Shown piece after piece: positions 54,195 through 61,586 of a stretch of 64,000 nucleotides of DNA. The DNA is taken from positions 4,865 to 68,864 of the forward strand of contig JBPYFK010000137.1 of assembly GCA_051984675.1 (NCBI GenBank). The letters run 5' to 3'. The DNA is from JBPYFK01 sp051984675 (GTDB lineage Bacteria; Actinomycetota; Actinomycetes; Mycobacteriales; Pseudonocardiaceae). Each line of letters opens with the position of its first letter. Positions within the stretch are counted from its first letter, which is position 1. The position numbers and the translations under genes are program-made. The notes below the pieces were generated by a model. It ran no database searches. It saw only the letters and a list, made by a program, of their open reading frames with translations, and was not told the DNA's origin.

Positions 54195-55358
54195 TCAGGG
54201 CCGCCCGCGTAGCGCCTGCATCGCGGCGCGACCCGGCGGTTCGCCGGTGTCCGACGGCACGGAGTCCGGGTCCACCGCCGCCGCGACCGCTCGCTCCTGC
54301 TCACGGTCGCCGGCCAGCAGCTCCACGTCCACCGGCGCCGACCGCTTGAGCAGCGCCAACGCCACCGGCCCGAGTTCGTGGTGCTGCACGACGCTGCCGA
54401 CGCGGCCCACCCGGCGCTCACCGTGCCACACCGGGTCGCCGGTCTCCGGCTGGACCTCGACCGACCCGTCCAGATGCAGCAGCACCATCCGCCGTGGCGG
54501 TTTGCCGACGTTGTGCACCTTCGCGACCGTCTCCTGGCCCCGGTAGCACCCCTTCGCCACGTGCGCGGCGGTGTGTATCCAGCCGACCTCGTGCGGGATG
54601 GTGCGGTCGTCGGTGTCGAGCCCCACGCGCGGGCGCAGCGCCTCCACGCGCAGCGCCTCGTACGCCATCGAACCGGCGGGTCGCGCTCCGGCGCCGGTCA
54701 GCCGCATCCAGTAGTCGGCGACGGCGTCCCGAGGGACCAGCAGGTCGGCGGTGAACAGCCCCCCGAACGGCACGTGCCGGACCAGGCCCGCACCGTCCGC
54801 GAGCCCGGCGACCGCGTATGGCTCGCTGAGGTCGTCCGCATTCGCCACCAGCCCGCTCGTGCTCAGCTGCGCCGCGGCCTCCGGTCCGACCACGGTCAGC
54901 AGCGCGAACTCGGCGGTGGCGTCGCGCGGTTCGACCTTGGACCAGAACCGCATCGCTTCCAGGTACTCCAGCAGCGACTGCTTGCCGTCCACACCGATGT
55001 TGGGCAGCGCGCTGGTCGCCTGCGCGCCCGCCTCGCTGTCCAGGTACACGACACCTTCGCGGTGCGCGACGAGCATGTGCGCGTCGATGTGACCGTGACT
55101 GTCGAGCACCAGCGCCTCGGTGCCCTGCCCCTCGGGCAGGTCCGACATGTGCTGGGACAGCACCAGGTGCAGCCAGCTCAGCCGCTCCTCGCCGTGAACC
55201 GCGATGACCTGGCGGTGCGAGCGGTCGACGACCACCGATGCCCGCGTCGCCGAGCGCTGCTCGGCGAACGGGTCACCGAAGTGCCACGCGACGTCGGAGT
55301 CCAGGTGCTCGTCCGGGGCGGGAACCGCCCCCGGCAGTTGCAACAGTGGCGATCTCAT
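54195..55358 (-). CDS. ygfZ: YgfZ/GcvT-like folate-binding protein
   Basis: 387 residues. It has the folate-dependent GcvT fold with the YgfZ signature KGCYRGQETVAK and the preceding RVEALRPRVGLDTDDRTIPHEVGW segment. YgfZ uses folate in the maintenance of some iron-sulfur enzymes such as MiaB. The ATG at 55358 overlaps the Fur stop as ATGA, so the two are coupled. A similar gene is close to the PabC-like lyase in M. tuberculosis (Rv0811c-Rv0812). Cytoplasmic, no signal. Confidence 0.92.
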   Translation of the reverse strand: MRSPLLQLPGAVPAPDEHLDSDVAWHFGDPFAEQRSATRASVVVDRSHRQVIAVHGEERLSWLHLVLSQHMSDLPEGQGTEALVLDSHGHIDAHMLVAHREGVVYLDSEAGAQATSALPNIGVDGKQSLLEYLEAMRFWSKVEPRDATAEFALLTVVGPEAAAQLSTSGLVANADDLSEPYAVAGLADGAGLVRHVPFGGLFTADLLVPRDAVADYWMRLTGAGARPAGSMAYEALRVEALRPRVGLDTDDRTIPHEVGWIHTAAHVAKGCYRGQETVAKVHNVGKPPRRMVLLHLDGSVEVQPETGDPVWHGERRVGRVGSVVQHHELGPVALALLKRSAPVDVELLAGDREQERAVAAAVDPDSVPSDTGEPPGRAAMQALRGRP

Positions 55359-55822
55359 GCGTGCTCCTCACCGGAGGTCGAGCCGACCGGGGCGGCGACG
55401 GAGGCGTCCCGAAGGCAGTCCGCGCACGTCCCGGACAGCGCCACGTGCGTGGCGTCAAGGACGAAGCCGTAGCGCTCGCGGAGATCCTTGACCAGCCGGT
55501 CCAGTGTTTCGGTCGGCACCTCGTCCACCCGGCCGCACCGGTGGCACACGAGGTGCACATGCTCGTGTTCCTCGGGCGAGTACGTCGGTGCGCCATGCCC
55601 CAAGTGGGTGTGCCGAACCAATCCGAGTTGCTCCAGCAGATCCAACGCGCGGTAGACGGTGGTGATGTTCACCGTGGGCGCGGTGCCCTGGACGTGCTGG
55701 CAGACCTGTTCGGGAGTGGCGTGGCCCAATTGGCGTACCGCGTCCAACACGAGCTGGCGCTGCGGCGTCATCCGCATCCCGCGCTCGTGCAGGGTGTTGC
55801 GTAGCGATCCCTGATCAGTCAC
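55355..55822 (-). CDS. Fur-family metalloregulator
   Basis: 155 residues from GTG 55822, with GGAG six bases upstream. The HTH is MTPQRQLVLDAVRQLGHATPEQVCQHV, with the helix TVNITTVYRALDLLEQLGLV. The metal site has EHEHVHLVCHRCG and the second CxxC in CADC, so a structural zinc is likely, and the sensed metal could be Fe, Zn or peroxide. A longer form from 55924 has the degenerate repeat segment as its N-terminus and is less likely. The stop overlaps ygfZ by four bases. It is divergent from the PabC-like gene across about 170 bp, where a Fur box could lie, but I saw no clear match. Confidence 0.85.
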   Translation of the reverse strand: MTDQGSLRNTLHERGMRMTPQRQLVLDAVRQLGHATPEQVCQHVQGTAPTVNITTVYRALDLLEQLGLVRHTHLGHGAPTYSPEEHEHVHLVCHRCGRVDEVPTETLDRLVKDLRERYGFVLDATHVALSGTCADCLRDASVAAPVGSTSGEEHA

Positions 55823-55994
55823 TACCGGCTCCGGCTCGGCGTCGATGGCATCTGGGCCGATGGAATTCTGGGCAGACGGCATGCTGCGCAGACGGCATTT
55901 CTGGGCATCGATGGCGTCCCCCACGATCGTAAGCGCAAGCGCCGCTACGCAGGAGGCACGGTCGTGGTCGGCGGCCCGGTCCTAGAGTGGGGAC

Positions 55995-56843
55995 ATGCGC
56001 CTACTCGCCCTCCTCGACGGGACCCTGGTCGACATCGACCAACCGCTGCTGCGCGCCGACGATCTCGGCGTCATGCGCGGCGACGGGATCTTCGAAACCA
56101 TCCTGGTCACCAACCGCACACCGCGCGAACTCGGACCGCATCTGGACCGGCTGGAACGCTCGGCGCGCCTGATGGACATGGTGCTGCCGGAACGGGCGGG
56201 TTGGGAACGCGCCGCGCAGGCGCTGATCGACGCCTGGCCGTGGGATTCCGAGCCGGAGATGGCGCTGAAGCTGCTGTGCACGCGCGGTGTGGACGGCGGT
56301 GACGGCACCCCGACCGCCTTCGCCATGGGCCAGGCGATCGCGCCCGAGACCCGGCGCAAGCGCAGCGACGGGGTGGCTGCGGTGACCCTGGAGCGCGGGT
56401 ACGCCACGGACCTGATGGACCGAGCGCCCTGGCTGCTGCTCTCCGCGAAGACGCTGTCCTACGCGGTGAACATGGCCGCGATGCGGGAGGCGGAGCGACG
56501 CGGCGCAGACGAGACGATCTTCACGGCCACCGACGGCACGGTACTGGAAGGGCCGACGTCCAACGTCGTGGTCGCCCAGGGCAAGACCCTGCGCACCCCG
56601 CCACCGAGCGCCGGCATCCTGCGCGGCACGACCCAGGGGGCGCTGTTCCGGGCGGCGGAGCGGGACGGCTGGACCACGCGGGTGGAACCGTTCCCGGTCG
56701 GGGAGCTCTTCCACGCAGACGGCGTGTGGCTGGCGTCCAGCGTTCGCCTGATCACCCAAGTCCACACGCTGGACGGCCAGAAGATCACCGCCGATCCCGA
56801 CCTGCACGCCGAGATCACGAAGCTGTACGAGGCCCAGTACTAG
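55995..56843 (+). CDS. Aminodeoxychorismate lyase / class IV aminotransferase
   Basis: 282 residues. The PLP-dependent fold type IV has the Lys in LLSAKTLSYAVNMAAMREAE, and the phosphate-binding Thr/Ser region EGPTSNVVV and SAGILRGTTQ. PabC-type enzymes make p-aminobenzoate for folate, while related members are branched-chain aminotransferases. The neighbouring YgfZ is folate-dependent, which favours aminodeoxychorismate lyase. It matches Rv0812 in position. The final call between the two roles cannot be made from the sequence alone. Confidence 0.82.
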   Translation: MRLLALLDGTLVDIDQPLLRADDLGVMRGDGIFETILVTNRTPRELGPHLDRLERSARLMDMVLPERAGWERAAQALIDAWPWDSEPEMALKLLCTRGVDGGDGTPTAFAMGQAIAPETRRKRSDGVAAVTLERGYATDLMDRAPWLLLSAKTLSYAVNMAAMREAERRGADETIFTATDGTVLEGPTSNVVVAQGKTLRTPPPSAGILRGTTQGALFRAAERDGWTTRVEPFPVGELFHADGVWLASSVRLITQVHTLDGQKITADPDLHAEITKLYEAQY

Positions 56844-56891
56844 CGAGCAGTACTGGCAAGCCGCGGTACTGCAGAGGCCGGGGAGGACTGA

Positions 56892-57572
56892 CTACCCGAC
56901 CACCCGCTCCAGCTTCGCCGACAGGCGCGGCTGGAGCTCGTGCTCGGCGGTCGCCCGTTCCTCGACGTACGCCAGTGATCCGGCGACGACGCCGTAGAGG
57001 CGGCTCGCGGACGTCACGTCCTCCGCTGTCGGCGTGCGCATCACGGCGTCGGTGGACAGCTCCCACGACGTCTGGTTCCGGGGCTTGCCGAAGAACATCT
57101 CCGCGACCCCGGAAGAGTGCACCAGCAGCAGCTCGATCGTGTCGTCCGGCTGCGGTCGCCACCAGCCGACCTCGCGGAACGCGGGCTCGACGACGCTCCC
57201 GCCCGGGCCGTCCAGCTTCCAGGCTCGGCTCTCGTAGAACAGGAACGGGCGGCCGTCGTGCGCGAAGGTGACCTGCTGCAGGAACCGGTAGGGCTCCTCC
57301 AGCGACGGGTGCGACGCCTCACCCTCCCCACGCCACACGCCGACCAGCGGCAGCAGGCCCAGGCACGCGTCATGCAGGGACGGCCCCAGCCGCACGTTGG
57401 CGGTGTCTCCCTCGCCGGGCAGGTCGTCGAAGGTGGGGAGGTTGCGGTCCCGGGTCATCTTGGCGCGCTCGGCGGCGGCGCGGATCGCCGCGTCACCGCT
57501 GCCCGGCGCCGGCTGGCCGGCGTCCGCCGGGTGCTCGGGCTCGTCGCGCCGCGAATTCGGCATGGCACTCAT
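56892..57572 (-). CDS. FABP/nitrobindin-family haem-binding protein
   Basis: 226 residues from ATG 57572. After a 60-residue polar extension comes the beta-barrel: LLPLVGVWRGEGEASHPS (the GxWxGxG signature), FYESRAW, and VEPAFREVGWWRPQPDDTIELLLVHSSGVAEMFFG in pieces. The C-terminus HELQPRLSAKLERV carries the His that binds haem in nitrobindins. Family members isomerise peroxynitrite or bind nitric oxide; this one matches Rv0813c by position. ATG 57563 is a second possible start. Confidence 0.88.
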   Translation of the reverse strand: MSAMPNSRRDEPEHPADAGQPAPGSGDAAIRAAAERAKMTRDRNLPTFDDLPGEGDTANVRLGPSLHDACLGLLPLVGVWRGEGEASHPSLEEPYRFLQQVTFAHDGRPFLFYESRAWKLDGPGGSVVEPAFREVGWWRPQPDDTIELLLVHSSGVAEMFFGKPRNQTSWELSTDAVMRTPTAEDVTSASRLYGVVAGSLAYVEERATAEHELQPRLSAKLERVVG

Positions 57573-57624
57573 GGCAGCTGGATTCTCTCCGGACGAGTCG
57601 GTATGCGATCGGCGCGGATGGTGG

Positions 57625-57735
57625 TCAGTCCGTGTACAGCCGGTACACCACGTAGAACGCGAACCACACGGTGGCCAGGGCGGCGAGGCCGACCAGCGAA
57701 ACGAGCCCGTAGTGCAGGAAGTCGATGTAATTCAC
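57625..57735 (-). CDS. 36-residue single-helix membrane peptide
   Basis: The GTG at 57735 opens a frame MNYIDFLHYGLVSLVGLAA on through TVWFAFYVVYRLYTD, with one hydrophobic helix (about 9-30) and a charged end. It lies just upstream of the nitrobindin gene and about 100 bp downstream of the DUF1416 terminator, on the same strand. A ribosome site is weak. Its frame has good hydrophobic codon use, but no family is recognised. Confidence 0.5.
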   Translation of the reverse strand: MNYIDFLHYGLVSLVGLAALATVWFAFYVVYRLYTD

Positions 57736-57833
57736 GCGGAAAGAATAACTTCCGGTGCCGGGCCAGGTCTCCTCACTCGGGTGTGGTCTGCGGCATGGTC
57801 TGCCGGTCAGACGCGGGCAGCCCCCAGAAGAAG

Positions 57834-57865
57834 GAGAAAAGCCCCTCCGAAGAGGGGCTTTTCTC
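57834..57865 (-). terminator. Terminator after the sulfur operon
   Basis: A 14-bp perfect stem (57834-57847 with 57852-57865), loop CGAA, lies 12 bp past the DUF1416 stop. It carries runs of A and T that let it work in both directions. Confidence 0.88.
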
Positions 57866-57876
57866 ACTGGTTCAGG

Positions 57877-58176
57877 TCACGCCACCGCGATGTCCACGGC
57901 GTGCAGCCCCGGGCCGCCGGCGGACACGTCCGCCTGCCCACTGCCCGCGCGGTGCAGTGCGCGGACCGTCCACGCGCCCGGCGCGGCGTAGAAGCGGAAG
58001 TCGCCCTCGGCCGACGAGACCACCTCGGCGGTGAACTCACCGGAGGCGTCCAGCAGCCGCACGAACGCGCCCTCGACCGGTGCGTCACCGTTGCGGACCT
58101 TGCCGGTCACCACGACCTGGTCCCCGGCGTCCACCTGCGCGGCGGACGACTGCTGCGGAGCTCCGCATCCACTCAT
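57877..58176 (-). CDS. DUF1416 protein (SseC-like)
   Basis: 99 residues. The N-terminal MSGCGAPQQ and the fold with VTGKVRNGDAPVEGAFVRLLDASGEFTAEV and FRFYAAPGAWTVRALH resemble a transthyretin-like carrier. DUF1416 (SseC) is always beside the CysA-type rhodanese in actinobacteria. It starts two bases after the rhodanese stop, so they share an operon. Its role in sulfur transfer is unproven. Confidence 0.9.
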   Translation of the reverse strand: MSGCGAPQQSSAAQVDAGDQVVVTGKVRNGDAPVEGAFVRLLDASGEFTAEVVSSAEGDFRFYAAPGAWTVRALHRAGSGQADVSAGGPGLHAVDIAVA

Positions 58177-58178
58177 GT

Positions 58179-59021
58179 TCAGGCCTCCTCGCTCGGGTTC
58201 TCGATCGGCACGCCCACCAGGGAGCCGTACTCGGTCCAGGACCCGTCGTAGTTCTTCACGTTCTCCTTGCCGAGCAGCTCGTGCAGCACGAACCAGGTGT
58301 GCGAGGACCGCTCACCGATGCGGCAGTAGGCGATGGTGTCCTTGGCGTCGTCCAGGCCGGCCTCGCCGTAGACCTGGCGCAGCTCGTCGTCGGACTTGAA
58401 GGTGCCGTCCTCGTTCGCGGCCTTGCTCCACGGCACGTTGATCGCCGACGGGATGTGCCCGGCACGCTGCGCGGACTCCTGCGGCAGGTGCGCCGGCGCC
58501 AGCAGCTTGCCGGCGAACTCGTCGGGCGAGCGCACGTCGACCAGGTTCTTGGTGTTGATCGCGGCGACGACCTCGTCGCGGAACGCGCGGATCGAGGCGT
58601 CCTGCTCCTGGGCGGTGTAGTTGGTCCGTGGGCGGCTCGGCTCGTCCTTGGTCAACTCGCGGCCGTCCAGCTCCCACTTCTTGCGCCCGCCGTCGAGCAG
58701 CTTGACGTTGCGGTGGCCGTACAGCCGGAAGTACCAGTAGGCGTAGGCGGCGAACCAGTTGTTGTTGCCGCCGTAGAGGATCACGGTGTCGTCGTTGCTG
58801 ATGCCCTTGGCGGACAGCAGCTTCTCGAAGCCGCTGCGGTCGACGAAGTCGCGCCGCACGTGGTCCTGCAGTTCGTTGCGCCAGTCCAGCTTCGTGGCAC
58901 CGGGAATGTGACCCGCGTCGTAGGCGGTGGTGTCCTCGTCCACCTCCACGAACACGATCCCGTCGGTGCCGAGGTTCTGTTCGGCCCAGTCGGTGGAGAC
59001 CAGGACCTCTTCACGGCTCAT
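58179..59021 (-). CDS. Thiosulfate sulfurtransferase (rhodanese, CysA/SseA-type)
   Basis: 280 residues from ATG 59021, with GGGAG upstream. Two rhodanese domains; the second has the active-site Cys233 in AYCRIGERSSHTW. It moves sulfane sulfur from thiosulfate to acceptors. Close to mycobacterial CysA2 (Rv0815c). It is the second gene in an operon with DUF4395 (44 bp upstream) and DUF1416. A Cys-ending leader peptide lies upstream of the operon. Confidence 0.94.
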   Translation of the reverse strand: MSREEVLVSTDWAEQNLGTDGIVFVEVDEDTTAYDAGHIPGATKLDWRNELQDHVRRDFVDRSGFEKLLSAKGISNDDTVILYGGNNNWFAAYAYWYFRLYGHRNVKLLDGGRKKWELDGRELTKDEPSRPRTNYTAQEQDASIRAFRDEVVAAINTKNLVDVRSPDEFAGKLLAPAHLPQESAQRAGHIPSAINVPWSKAANEDGTFKSDDELRQVYGEAGLDDAKDTIAYCRIGERSSHTWFVLHELLGKENVKNYDGSWTEYGSLVGVPIENPSEEA

Positions 59022-59065
59022 CGAGTGAACTCCCTTTCGTGGCTCTTGGGTCGGTCGTTCGGCGG

Positions 59066-59512
59066 TCAGCCGTTGCTCGGCTGGCGCACCGGGGCGAAGC
59101 GGCGGATCAGCAGGTACATCTGGCAACCCAGGCAGAACCCGAACGCGGCGTTGAGCAGCGCCGCGATCAGCGCGAACGCGTTGGCCACGACGCCGAAACC
59201 GGTCCAGCCGGCGGCGTAGGCGATCGTCGCGAGGATCGCGAAGACGAAGCCGACGCCCTGCGCGAAGCGCGGCGGTGCCGGGTCCTCGCGCTCTTCCGGT
59301 GGCAACGGCTTCAACCGTGGCTGCAGGGTGTGCCGGTAGAGCTGACCCCACGGGTTCAGCCGGAGTCCGACGAACGCGCACAACCCGAACAGGATCGTTT
59401 GCGCCGCCAGGACGCGCCAGCTGGTGGTGATCAGCCCCAGCGCGAGAATCGCACTGGTGATCCAGGCGGTGAACCGCATTCCGCGTGGGTCGATGCTAGC
59501 TTCGGCGGGCAT
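59066..59512 (-). CDS. DUF4395 membrane protein
   Basis: 148 residues from ATG 59512, with GGAGG four bases upstream. About four hydrophobic segments are seen. The conserved FCLGCQMYLL carries a CxxC-type pair, which may act in thiol or sulfur chemistry at the membrane. DUF4395 is often found with rhodanese and thioredoxin genes. It is the first large gene of the sulfur operon and follows a leader region of about 250 bp. Confidence 0.88.
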   Translation of the reverse strand: MPAEASIDPRGMRFTAWITSAILALGLITTSWRVLAAQTILFGLCAFVGLRLNPWGQLYRHTLQPRLKPLPPEEREDPAPPRFAQGVGFVFAILATIAYAAGWTGFGVVANAFALIAALLNAAFGFCLGCQMYLLIRRFAPVRQPSNG

Positions 59513-59634
59513 GAGGCCTCCTGACCAAGGACCTGATCTGCTGAGTCCGTGAGGCGGTAGGCCATAGCCCAGCGAGGGCACAACCGTGGGGACGCGGTTG
59601 GAGAGATCTCGGCACTACCGCCCGGTCAGTGCCA
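59513..59634 (-). promoter_or_regulatory. Leader region with alternative stem-loops before the sulfur operon
   Basis: Between the leader peptide stop and the DUF4395 start, 8-bp inverted repeats GGCGGTAG (59553-59560) and CTACCGCC (59615-59622) can pair. Inside them, CAACCG/CGGTTG (near 59581-59600) and a GAGATCTC palindrome can pair in other ways. Such alternatives are what a translation-coupled attenuator needs. Confidence 0.5.
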
Positions 59635-59700
59635 TCAACACAGGCTGCTGCCGACGCGGCCATAGTCGACCGCGCGCCTTCTGGTCAGCAGTACGTGCAC
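59635..59700 (-). CDS. 21-residue Cys-ending leader peptide (cysteine attenuator type)
   Basis: The GTG at 59700 opens MHVLLTRRRAVDYGRVGSSLC, ending TGT-TGA at 59635-59637. It matches the actinobacterial leader peptides with an RRxVDxxRVxSxxC pattern found upstream of sulfur-assimilation operons; in mycobacteria such a peptide with Cys codons near its end attenuates expression in response to cysteine. It lies 123 bp upstream of DUF4395-rhodanese-DUF1416. A -10-like TAACCT eight bases before the GTG fits a leaderless mRNA. The Cys is a single codon here, whereas the mycobacterial case has a run of them. Confidence 0.7.
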   Translation of the reverse strand: MHVLLTRRRAVDYGRVGSSLC

Positions 59701-59814
59701 GTCCAGGGAGGTTACCGGACCGACCGACCACCGGGAAGGTAGTTCACTGAGTGGGACGCGCGCGCAGGGTACGCATACCTCCGCACCGCAGGTGAGGGCA
59801 TGGTTGCCGGGCGG

Positions 59815-60312
59815 CTAGCCGAGGTGCGGGTGCAGCGCGGCGATCAGCTCGTCCCGCCGCGGCACACCCCCGACCCGGAACAGCTCGACGCCGTCTGCGT
59901 CGAGGGCGAGCGTGGTGGGCGTGCGATGCACACCCAGCGGGGTGGACCACTCGGGGTGGTCGGTCAGATCGACGTCGATGTGCCGCAAACCCTCGGTGCG
60001 GTGTGCCAGGTCACCTAGCAGGATCCGAGTGTGCCGGCACGGAGCGCAGAACGTGGTGGACAGCTGGAGCAGGGTGACCTTGGCCGGAGTTTCGGCTGAT
60101 CCGCTGCCGTCGAGGACCCGCTCGCGCAGCTCCTGCGGGAGCTGGGCGAGCGAGACGCGGTTGGTGTTGCCGTCGCGCACGTTCTCCTCGTTGCCAGAGT
60201 TGCCGTTCGTGCTGGAGGTGTGTCGCACACGCCCTTCCCGGGCGCGCCACACCATGCCGATCACCAGGGTGGCGGCGATCGCGGCGAGCAGAACCCACCA
60301 GCCCAGGGTCAT
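59815..60312 (-). CDS. Membrane-anchored thioredoxin-like protein
   Basis: 165 residues. One N-terminal helix (about 4-22) anchors it, then a linker rich in Asn/Ser, then the thioredoxin fold with the redox motif CAPC at 89-92 (STTFCAPCRHT) and the cis-Pro segment HRTPTTLAL. It would act on thiol-disulfide exchange on the outer or cytoplasmic face. The ATG at 60312 overlaps the LmeA-like stop by four bases. Matches Rv0816c by position. Confidence 0.88.
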   Translation of the reverse strand: MTLGWWVLLAAIAATLVIGMVWRAREGRVRHTSSTNGNSGNEENVRDGNTNRVSLAQLPQELRERVLDGSGSAETPAKVTLLQLSTTFCAPCRHTRILLGDLAHRTEGLRHIDVDLTDHPEWSTPLGVHRTPTTLALDADGVELFRVGGVPRRDELIAALHPHLG

Positions 60313-61166
60313 CGCGCGCTGATCCCGTTCCGGGTGATGGTGGTGTTCTTCGCCGTACCTTCCATGGTCAGCGCGCCCTCCTCGACGCCGACCGAGGTCG
60401 GGTTCACGTGGAACGGCAGAATCCCGGGATCGATCGTGGTCGTGAACTGGTTGAGCACCAGTGACTGGAACGCCTGCGGCAGCGCGATCGTGCCCACCTT
60501 GCTGTTGGACAGATCCACCTTGCGCGGCTCGATCTTCATCTTCCCGTCCAGCAGTGCCAGCACGGCCAGCACGTTGACGTGGGTGTCGCTTCCCGCGATG
60601 TTGACGGTACCGCTGAGCGAGATCGCGGCCTTGGTCCGGTCGACCGTTCCGCCCGATGGCCCCTGCCCGGCGGACGGCGAGTCACCGGAGTTGTCAGTCG
60701 CGTCCGAGCCGCTGGAGCCCAGGTCCCCGGGCTTCTCGCCGGTGTCCTTGAGCGCGCCCTTGGGGGCCGGGGCGACGCGCAGGTCCGGGATGCCGATCAC
60801 CCGGCCGACGTCGGCGGAGTGCAGCTTGACGCGGCCGACCAGGTCGTCGACCTCGACCTTGTCGGGCTTGCCGGCGGTCAGCTCGGTTGGCGACAGCCGC
60901 ACGTCGTGCAGGCTGGCCTGCAGACCGACCTCGTGCAGCTGGCCGATCGGCACCGAGTCGGCCGACACTTCGACGTCGTGGAAGTCGCCGACGGCGAGCT
61001 GGGTGAGGAAGGGGAAGCCGTTGATCCGCACCTGGGGGTCGTCGGGGAGGTTGAGCTGTGCCCGCATCTGCTGGGAGACCTGGTACTCGGCCGCGGCTGC
61101 GGCGCCGAAGTCGGCCGCCACGAGCAGGCCGAGCGCGATCACGACGGTGATGGCGAGCTTCTTCAC
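60309..61166 (-). CDS. LmeA-like (DUF2993) lipid-binding secreted protein
   Basis: 285 residues. A signal or anchor helix (about 1-24) precedes the DUF2993 fold with NGFPFLTQLAVGDFHDVEVSAD and the repeated strands of a TULIP-like lipid binder. LmeA supports mannan elongation on lipomannan in mycobacteria. A Gly/Ser/Asp-rich insert (about 145-175) is present. It is the first gene of the pair, overlapping the thioredoxin by ATGA. Divergent from glnR across 420 bp. Whether lipomannan is made here is not shown. Confidence 0.85.
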   Translation of the reverse strand: MKKLAITVVIALGLLVAADFGAAAAAEYQVSQQMRAQLNLPDDPQVRINGFPFLTQLAVGDFHDVEVSADSVPIGQLHEVGLQASLHDVRLSPTELTAGKPDKVEVDDLVGRVKLHSADVGRVIGIPDLRVAPAPKGALKDTGEKPGDLGSSGSDATDNSGDSPSAGQGPSGGTVDRTKAAISLSGTVNIAGSDTHVNVLAVLALLDGKMKIEPRKVDLSNSKVGTIALPQAFQSLVLNQFTTTIDPGILPFHVNPTSVGVEEGALTMEGTAKNTTITRNGISAR

Positions 61167-61432
61167 GGGCAGGGGTCCATCCTCTTCGGGGGCATCTGGC
61201 CCGCCCGCCCCCCGCTCGGGTGGGCCACGCGGGCGGGTCCGGTTCGCCGGCTGCCGCTCCCAGACAGGGTAGGGACGCGGTCGGCCCTGCGTGGCGTGGG
61301 CTCGCCCATGTCAAAGGGGACGTACCGGAATTCTCAGCGGTTCGAAATACGGACGGTGACGATCGTGGGCGAATTGTCACGCAGTGTCGTCGATCAACTC
61401 TGAAACATGCCTGTAATATTCTGCGCGTTTCG

Positions 61433-61448
61433 GTTTAACTTTTGTGAC
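61433..61448 (-). promoter_or_regulatory. Candidate GlnR half-box
   Basis: On the minus strand GTCAC, six bases, TAAAC. The consensus is gTnAC-N6-GaAAC, so the second half has a mismatch at its first base. Only one a/b unit is seen. It is about 140 bp before the glnR start. Confidence 0.3.
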
Positions 61449-61498
61449 ACCGTCTGGTGCGGCTGGTTGTTTCAGCCGCTCACCCGCTATTCTCCGAG

Positions 61499-61507
61499 TT
61501 ATCCACA
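61499..61507. promoter_or_regulatory. DnaA-box consensus before glnR
   Basis: TTATCCACA matches the consensus fully. Its flanks (GAGTTATCCACAGG) are the complement of the repeat copy near clpB at 2941-2954. It is 80 bp before glnR. Confidence 0.5.
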
Positions 61508-61586
61508 GGCAATGGAGCCGGCCAGTAAGTTCTGTGAACGCCTACGGGCGGTACGCGCCATTTGAGTGGCTTAGGGAGGCGCCGGC

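Larger units (their letters stand above)
61167..61586. other. Divergent regulatory region between LmeA-like gene and glnR
   Basis: No gene is visible. It contains a perfect DnaA box (61499-61507), a possible GlnR site (61433-61448) and AT-rich patches that may be promoters for both directions. Confidence 0.5.
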
